Shown here piece by piece: positions 58,841 through 64,000 of a stretch of DNA of 64,000 nt. The DNA is taken from positions 69,104,926 to 69,168,925 of the forward strand of contig NC_021672.1 of NCBI RefSeq assembly GCF_000247815.1, in the 5' to 3' direction. The notes under the pieces were generated by a model. The model saw only the letters and a list, made by a program, of their open reading frames with translations, ran no database searches and was not told the DNA's origin. This DNA comes from Ficedula albicollis (Eukaryota > Chordata > Aves > Passeriformes > Muscicapidae). Made by a program: the position numbers and the translations under genes. Numbering within the stretch: position 1 is the first letter of the stretch; each line of letters opens with the position of its first letter.

Positions 58841-60103
58841 TTTGGCTAACACAGCTTATGCCTGATGTATATCGGGAGCTGTGTCCTTAGTTCAGAGGAA
58901 TAATATCAAAGAGGTGGGGTAGGAAGGACAGGAAGAGATAAAGGGCCATTACCCAGCCATTATCACCTGCACATTGCTGTCTCCTGCAGCCACTCCTTTG
59001 CATGGTGGTTGTCTGGCAGTTTCATCAGAACCTGCTAAGCCATGGGAATGGCACAGGCAGAACTTCCATGCTGGAAGGTATAAAAAACTCCAAGCAAAAG
59101 GGTTGGAAGCTGATCCAAGAGCAGCTGCACTGGGGCTGCTGTGCAGTGACAGAGGAGGAAGGATGAGCATCTCCCCACTGTTAGGTAACTGTTCTGCACA
59201 TTGGTGCATGAGTTGAGTCACAAACTGTCAATTACAAGTTATGAATTAGAAACTTCATAATTTACACGATGAATTGGTGAATTCACATGGCAGATTAGTC
59301 TGTGTACAGGCAATTGAGCCCTTGTTTGTTGTGTTTCTTCCTTTCTTTCTCAACGAGCTTATAAAATAAAGCTTAACTTACAGAGTACATTGTCCTATAA
59401 ATCTGAAATACCCAAACAGACCATGACTGTCCTCCAAAGTCCATTTTATTTCAGTATGACTTGGTCTATTAGAGCACTGAAGAGTTAATGAAAATTTGAA
59501 TTAATTAACTTCAACTTAGAGTGAAAATGTAAATAATTAGAGAAACCCCAACAGCTGTAGCCTGATACACAGAAAAGTTTGCCAACAGCAAGACGGACAG
59601 GTGAGCCTGGGAAGCCATATTCACTATTTTGGTCACCTAAGATGCCTGATCAACCAGAAAGATGCATACATTTATTACTTTGGTTACATTAGATACCCTT
59701 GAAACCAAAGAATTACACACCCCAAAATAAACTTATTTTAAAACCATACTGGTTTAGATCTTTTGTTTTCTACTACACACCTGCCACTGAAGCCTGTGAT
59801 CTAATGATTTCTGGTCTAAGTTTCACTGCATGGTTTCCTGTGTGACATCAGCAAACTTCTATCACATATTTCAAGAGACATCAAAACTTACACAGCACAG
59901 CACTGTGCTTGTGGGGACTGTATTTAATTATATCACTTTCTGCTTTATACAGTTAGACCAGGGTGAACCACCTCGATTAACCGCTTCCCCAGCCTCTGCA
60001 GGCAGTTTCATTGGTCTGTAACTGCTTCCCTTATGATCACAATAATTATCATTGCAACACCCTGGGAGCACTTTCTTAAGGAGACTCCAGTTCTTCATCT
60101 GTG
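58841..60103. other. AT-rich noncoding DNA, nothing recognised
   Basis: Frames up to 90 codons, none assigned. I considered the segment 59960-60090 as an old repeat but could not place it. Confidence 0.45.
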
Positions 60104-60277
60104 ATTTATTTACAAGCATGGTCTCAGGCCAAGAACTTGTAGATAACTGTATGGTCTTTTTCTAGGAATATAGCCTGCAAGTATTGCTAAATTTATTTAC
60201 AAGCATGGTCTCAGGCCAAGAACTTGTAGATAACTGTATGGTCTTTTTCTAGGAATATAACCTGCAAGTATTGCTAA
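60104..60277. repeat. Two-copy tandem duplication, 87-bp unit
   Basis: Copies 60104-60190 and 60191-60277 begin ATTTATTTACAAGCATGG. There is one difference (ATAGCC/ATAACC). Confidence 0.95.
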
Positions 60278-63179
60278 TTCCCTGTAAAATGCTTGAGAAA
60301 AATACCCTTAGAGCTAATTCAGCAAATTCTTCTGACAGCAAGAAAAAGAGGAGGAAACAGAACTGGGCTCTGTCCCAGTGGTACTCTGCCATGGAACAGA
60401 CTTCTCTTACACCAAGCAGTCCCTGAGAGCTACCAGAGAAGGTTCAGATGCCAGGACAGGATGCTTTTCCTTTCAATGCTGTGTCTGTATCCCTGGTTGT
60501 TCATGACATTCCTTGTGACAATTCTCAGCAGGGGACCAACTCAGTAGGTGCTGTGTGGTCAGAGAAGATGATCCTGGCCCTCAAATCTTCCTGTAACCCT
60601 AAGAAATGCAGGCAGGGTGAGAGAGAAACCCTGGCCAGCGCCAACAGGAACACTGGTCATCTGGTGTGCTCCCAGTGTGCTGGAAGAAGTCTTAGGGTGG
60701 AAGAAGAGTGTTGTCAGGCCTGGTGAAGTGAGAGAGCCAATGTGGTACTGTGTGGCAGTAGTTTACAGAAGGCACTGGGGATAGCAGCCACACTGCTTGC
60801 AGACACGCTGCCTGCCTGCACATGAATGGAGCTGAGGAAACGTGGCGAGAGAAAACTAAACAGGTCTGTCACATGACTTCCAATTATAAATATCTGGTAT
60901 AACTCCATCTCAGGTCTGCTTCTGGTGGGAAACAGAAGCAAATAGTCACTGGCAGGGCAAGGCAGACATGAACTGACACTCTGAAAAGGGAACAGAAACA
61001 GTTCCCTGTCTAGAGCTGTTAATAACCTTTACCCTGGATGGACGAGAAGTAAATTGTGCAAATTCACACACAAATGTGCATATTACCATTACCCTATAGC
61101 TCTTAAAATGCTCCACCTCTGGAAACAATTTGTTGTTGTGCAGACTTTTGTTTAAAACCAAAGCAGAAGGTACAACCTGAATGCAACCTGCTGACCACAC
61201 TTCTGGTTAGATAGGATGTGCCATGCCAAGCTCCTGGAGCAGCACAGGGATGGGACCTACAGGTTTCCCACCACCACCACCACGGGTCTTCCTACACTTC
61301 TCATGTAGTATTTCCTGCTCCACAGAATAATATATGAAGTCCCCTAATTCAGCAGCATCTTGATTGAGGTTCTGCTACCAAATACCATGTTTGGGAAAGT
61401 AAGGCTATTTTTATCTATTCTAAACAGCAAGTCAACAACAAATGTTACCTTCTTGGTATAAAAAAGTCACTCAGTAGGCACCTCTAGCTCTCAGTTACCA
61501 CTGTGTTTTCATTTGGGCTATAATATTCTTTCTCTGTTGCAGCTTTTGACATTACATTCTCCACTACAGGCTGCTTACATACAGCCAAAAATCAAAGGAT
61601 GCATTTCCCAAATAGGCGTCAAGCCTTGAGCATCTGTTGAGACTGACCCCATTCCTCAACAGAGAAAATTAGTCCCAGTTTATGTTTTTTGAGAAGTCTC
61701 ACATCACAGTGAAATCCCAGAGTAATTTGTCTAACAACTGTCTGCTACCTCCAACATGTATTACTGGCACTCTTACCCTCAAAGGGAGAGGACTCTGAAA
61801 TGTGTAGTAGGAGAGCCACATACCCCAGGCAACACAAAACCTCTGCCATAAACTCAGCTGGGACCTCTTACTCTGCAGTGGATCTCTGTCACCTCAGGGG
61901 CCAGAATTTACTGACAATGAAAGCCCAAGCCATGGTTACACCTGATTTCAGCTCTAATCTGTACTCACTCTTTGCCAAAATCTGTTTCCATAATTGCCTG
62001 CTGCCCAAAGCATTTTCAAATTTCATGCAATCCTCAGTAATTTGTGTCAAACATCGGTCAGGGCACTGTTTTGATCCTTGAACCAAAAGAGATGCACAAT
62101 TCATCTCAGGATCCCTGGCTGTAGAGAGGAAAACTCGCTGTCATTCCCATGAAAGCCCTCCAGCATCCAGCTGGCACTCTCCCTACCTCCTGCAGATTTT
62201 TAATTATACTCCTACCTCCCTCCTTACATTGCTGCTCCTGAGCTCTCCAGCTCAGGATCTGTCATTTTCCAGCCATGGATTTGTTCTGGTTGACATCCAG
62301 TGCTGGTTGAAGTCCAGGGCAGAGCTCTCCAGTGCTGATAAGCAATGAGGTCTGCACAGCCAGGGGCTCAGCCAGCCTGTCCCATATGGCTGTTTGTATC
62401 CCTGGACAGGATTTTGCTGCTCACTGAGCTGACCTGATTCCCACAGCCTCTGCTTCTCGGTGGGGTTTCCTCCTAAAGGGCGATTGCCCAGGCTGGGAGA
62501 ACTCACACTGCAGCTCCAGTGCACATTTTGGAGTGCTCTATCCCACTGGGGACCCACAGGCACACACAGGCTTGAAATCCCTCCCTTTGAAGGATGGCAG
62601 TAACCCTAAATCTGCTTTCTCTCCTTACTCTCCTTGCAGCTCAATAATAATGCATTTTCTAGATTTTACTCTTTCAACCACTGAAAGTGTTTTGGCTGCA
62701 AAAAGCAAGCAGAGATGTTTGCAGCTTCCATGGGCCTTGTAGCAGGTCAGCACACACACACAGGTCCACTCAGAAACTGGGTTTTGAAGATGTCTGAGAC
62801 ACCTGCAACAAGCTGTTCAGTAAAAGGATCTGCAAGAGGTGAATCTGCCAATCTCATCAGGCTGAGCTCTGCAGGAAGGCATGCTGACACATTTATGCTG
62901 GACATAAAAACGGAAGGAAAGAAATTGCCATAACATAGAGGATGTAACCACATCTAAAATGTGTTAGAGAGGAGGCAAACTTTAGGTTTGTTAAGCTACA
63001 GAGGAAGATTTCATCCAACCAAAAATCCCAGCTATCAAGTTCAGAGAGGTGTTTCCAACACATGGTGTTGGAAATGATACTAAGTTTGAAATTCGTTTAT
63101 ATAACTTCAGTCAGGGGTTTTGTTCACCTTTGCCCAGGGGGAAAGGAATTGAAGCTTCTTTTCAGAGGACTGTTCCATT
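60278..63179. other. Noncoding stretch, no gene recognised
   Basis: Frames up to 103 codons, none assigned. A CCA trinucleotide run lies at about 61270-61283. 62240-62580 is somewhat GC-richer but not CpG-dense. No transposon recognised. Confidence 0.45.
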
Positions 63180-63700
63180 TCAGGCCTGATGAATTTAACA
63201 TCTCAACAGACTGGGAGTAGCACAAAAGATAAGAAAAAGATAATGACAATTAACAAACATCAACTCTAAACATCACCCCTGATATGGCTGGAGACACCTG
63301 GTTGGGGAAAAGATAGATAAGAGAAGGAAGAACAAGAACCTAATTAACATAGAACATGAGGGGATCAATAACCAATATGAAATCAAATATTAAGAACTGC
63401 ATAACTTGGTCCAATGAACCAATGAGTTTTTCTGGGTTTTGGCTGTATAAGTATGTGAAAAATCTGGTAAAGAGTCATGTGTGATGCTATGATTTTCCCT
63501 GCATAACCTGGGCAATGTGGGGATGAAATGATTTCTGTTGCACATCCTGGCCAGAATGAAGTAATGCCTTGATTCTCTAACAATACAAACAATGTGGGGA
63601 TGAAATTATTTCTGTTGCACATCCTGGCCAGAATAAAGTAATGCCTTGATTCTCTAACAATACAAACGTTGTAGGAGAGTTTATGTTTTCCTGCAGTTTT
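63180..63700 (+). mobile_element. Probable retroviral LTR near the right edge (limits approximate)
   Basis: The arrangement fits an LTR on +: several CCAAT-type boxes (TAACCAATATG near 63371, GTCCAATGAACCAATGAG at 63410-63427), a TATA-like TGTATAAGTATG at 63444-63455, then poly(A)-type signals (AATGAA at 63555, AATAAA at 63632). It ends in a TGCAGTTTTGGTGACAGTGG segment (63692-63711) like the U5-to-primer-site junction of many retroviruses. The 5' limit is not fixed; no terminal repeat or target duplication was found. If correct, 63700 onward could be the leader of a provirus or of its remnant extending past the window. Confidence 0.45.
63513..63666. repeat. Two-copy tandem duplication, 77-bp unit, within the probable LTR
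   Basis: Copies 63513-63589 and 63590-63666 begin CAATGTGGGGATGAAAT and end AACAATACAAA. They differ at GAAATG/GAAATT and GAATGAAG/GAATAAAG. The second change makes a canonical AATAAA in copy 2 only. Confidence 0.95.
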
Positions 63701-64000
63701 GGTGACAGTGGGACATCCCATCCTGGCCCCCTTTCTCTTCTGCTGAGCTGCCAGGAAGGGCCCAGGCAGCACACACAAGTGGGGATCCTCAGTCCAGTGT
63801 GAGGTTTCACGCCCAGCAGCAGCAGCAGTTTGAGGTGAGCTCAAGTCTCAGTGCCCAGAGCCACCAGAAGGATGTGCCAGATTTGTATTCCTGTTGCCTC
63901 TGAGAAAAACAGTGCAACCAGAAATAGGATCATTGGGGACAATCTCCTCATCAGGAGGAAAGCATTAGCCACAGAAATGAGCAATGAACCTACAAAAGAA
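63701..64000. other. Sequence right of the probable LTR, unassigned
   Basis: GC-moderate, with a CAG-type run (AGCAGCAGCAGCAG, about 63817-63830) and a GAGGTGAGC splice-donor-like site at 63832-63840. It could be a proviral leader, but no gag-like frame starts before the window ends. Confidence 0.3.

Noticed and set aside
59960..60090. Another old CR1 fragment (GGTCTGTAACTGCTTCCC)
   Set aside because: The similarity to the CR1 phrase for this region is limited to a few words and the neighbouring landmarks are absent.

Overview
The window looks like nuclear DNA from a bird, most likely a songbird. The evidence is several copies of the CR1 LINE (six to seven pieces, from very old to fairly young), a solo LTR that resembles passerine ERVL-type LTRs, one CpG island in otherwise AT-rich sequence, and microsatellites of vertebrate type. 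I found no complete protein-coding gene, no exon I could assign to a known family, and no tRNA, rRNA or CRISPR array. The longest apparent reading frames (up to 484 codons) are only read-through of poly-C or of a hexamer repeat, so the window is best read as intergenic or intronic. Family assignments are from recognition, not from a search.

Layout: 1-5.2 kb is unremarkable AT-rich DNA interrupted by a 787-bp poly-C run. A solo LTR with a 5-bp target duplication fills 5,724-6,697 and carries a 345-bp poly-C run. 7-14.5 kb is AT-rich, with a consensus CRE octamer and a possible minus-strand poly(A) signal. About 14.57-16.34 kb is a CpG island whose centre is an 815-bp poly-C run; it probably marks a promoter. 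A CR1 tail follows at once. 16.9-29.3 kb carries many two-copy tandem duplications, two CR1 tails and, at 29.47 kb, a fourth poly-C run. 31-42 kb is mostly plain, with a diverged repeat pair, a 342-bp LTR candidate and a CR1 scrap. 43.1-44.5 kb is an ancient CR1 reverse-transcriptase fragment that later gained a nested duplication. 53.08-53.69 kb is a perfect hexamer array, (TAGTAT)x101. Two CR1 3' ends lie at 57.3 and 58.5 kb, and a probable LTR with the start of a leader lies near the right edge.

The most unusual properties are structural. First, there are four pure poly-C runs of 345-815 bp, all C on the + strand. Second, there are more than fifteen near-identical two-copy tandem duplications with periods of about 43-391 bp, four of them with a nested pattern such as [AB][B'][AB]. 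Third, there is one perfect 606-bp hexamer array. Assembly or gap-filling artefact is the leading explanation for the poly-C runs and possible for the others, but a real burst of tandem duplication cannot be excluded from sequence alone. I did not find a convincing new biological system.
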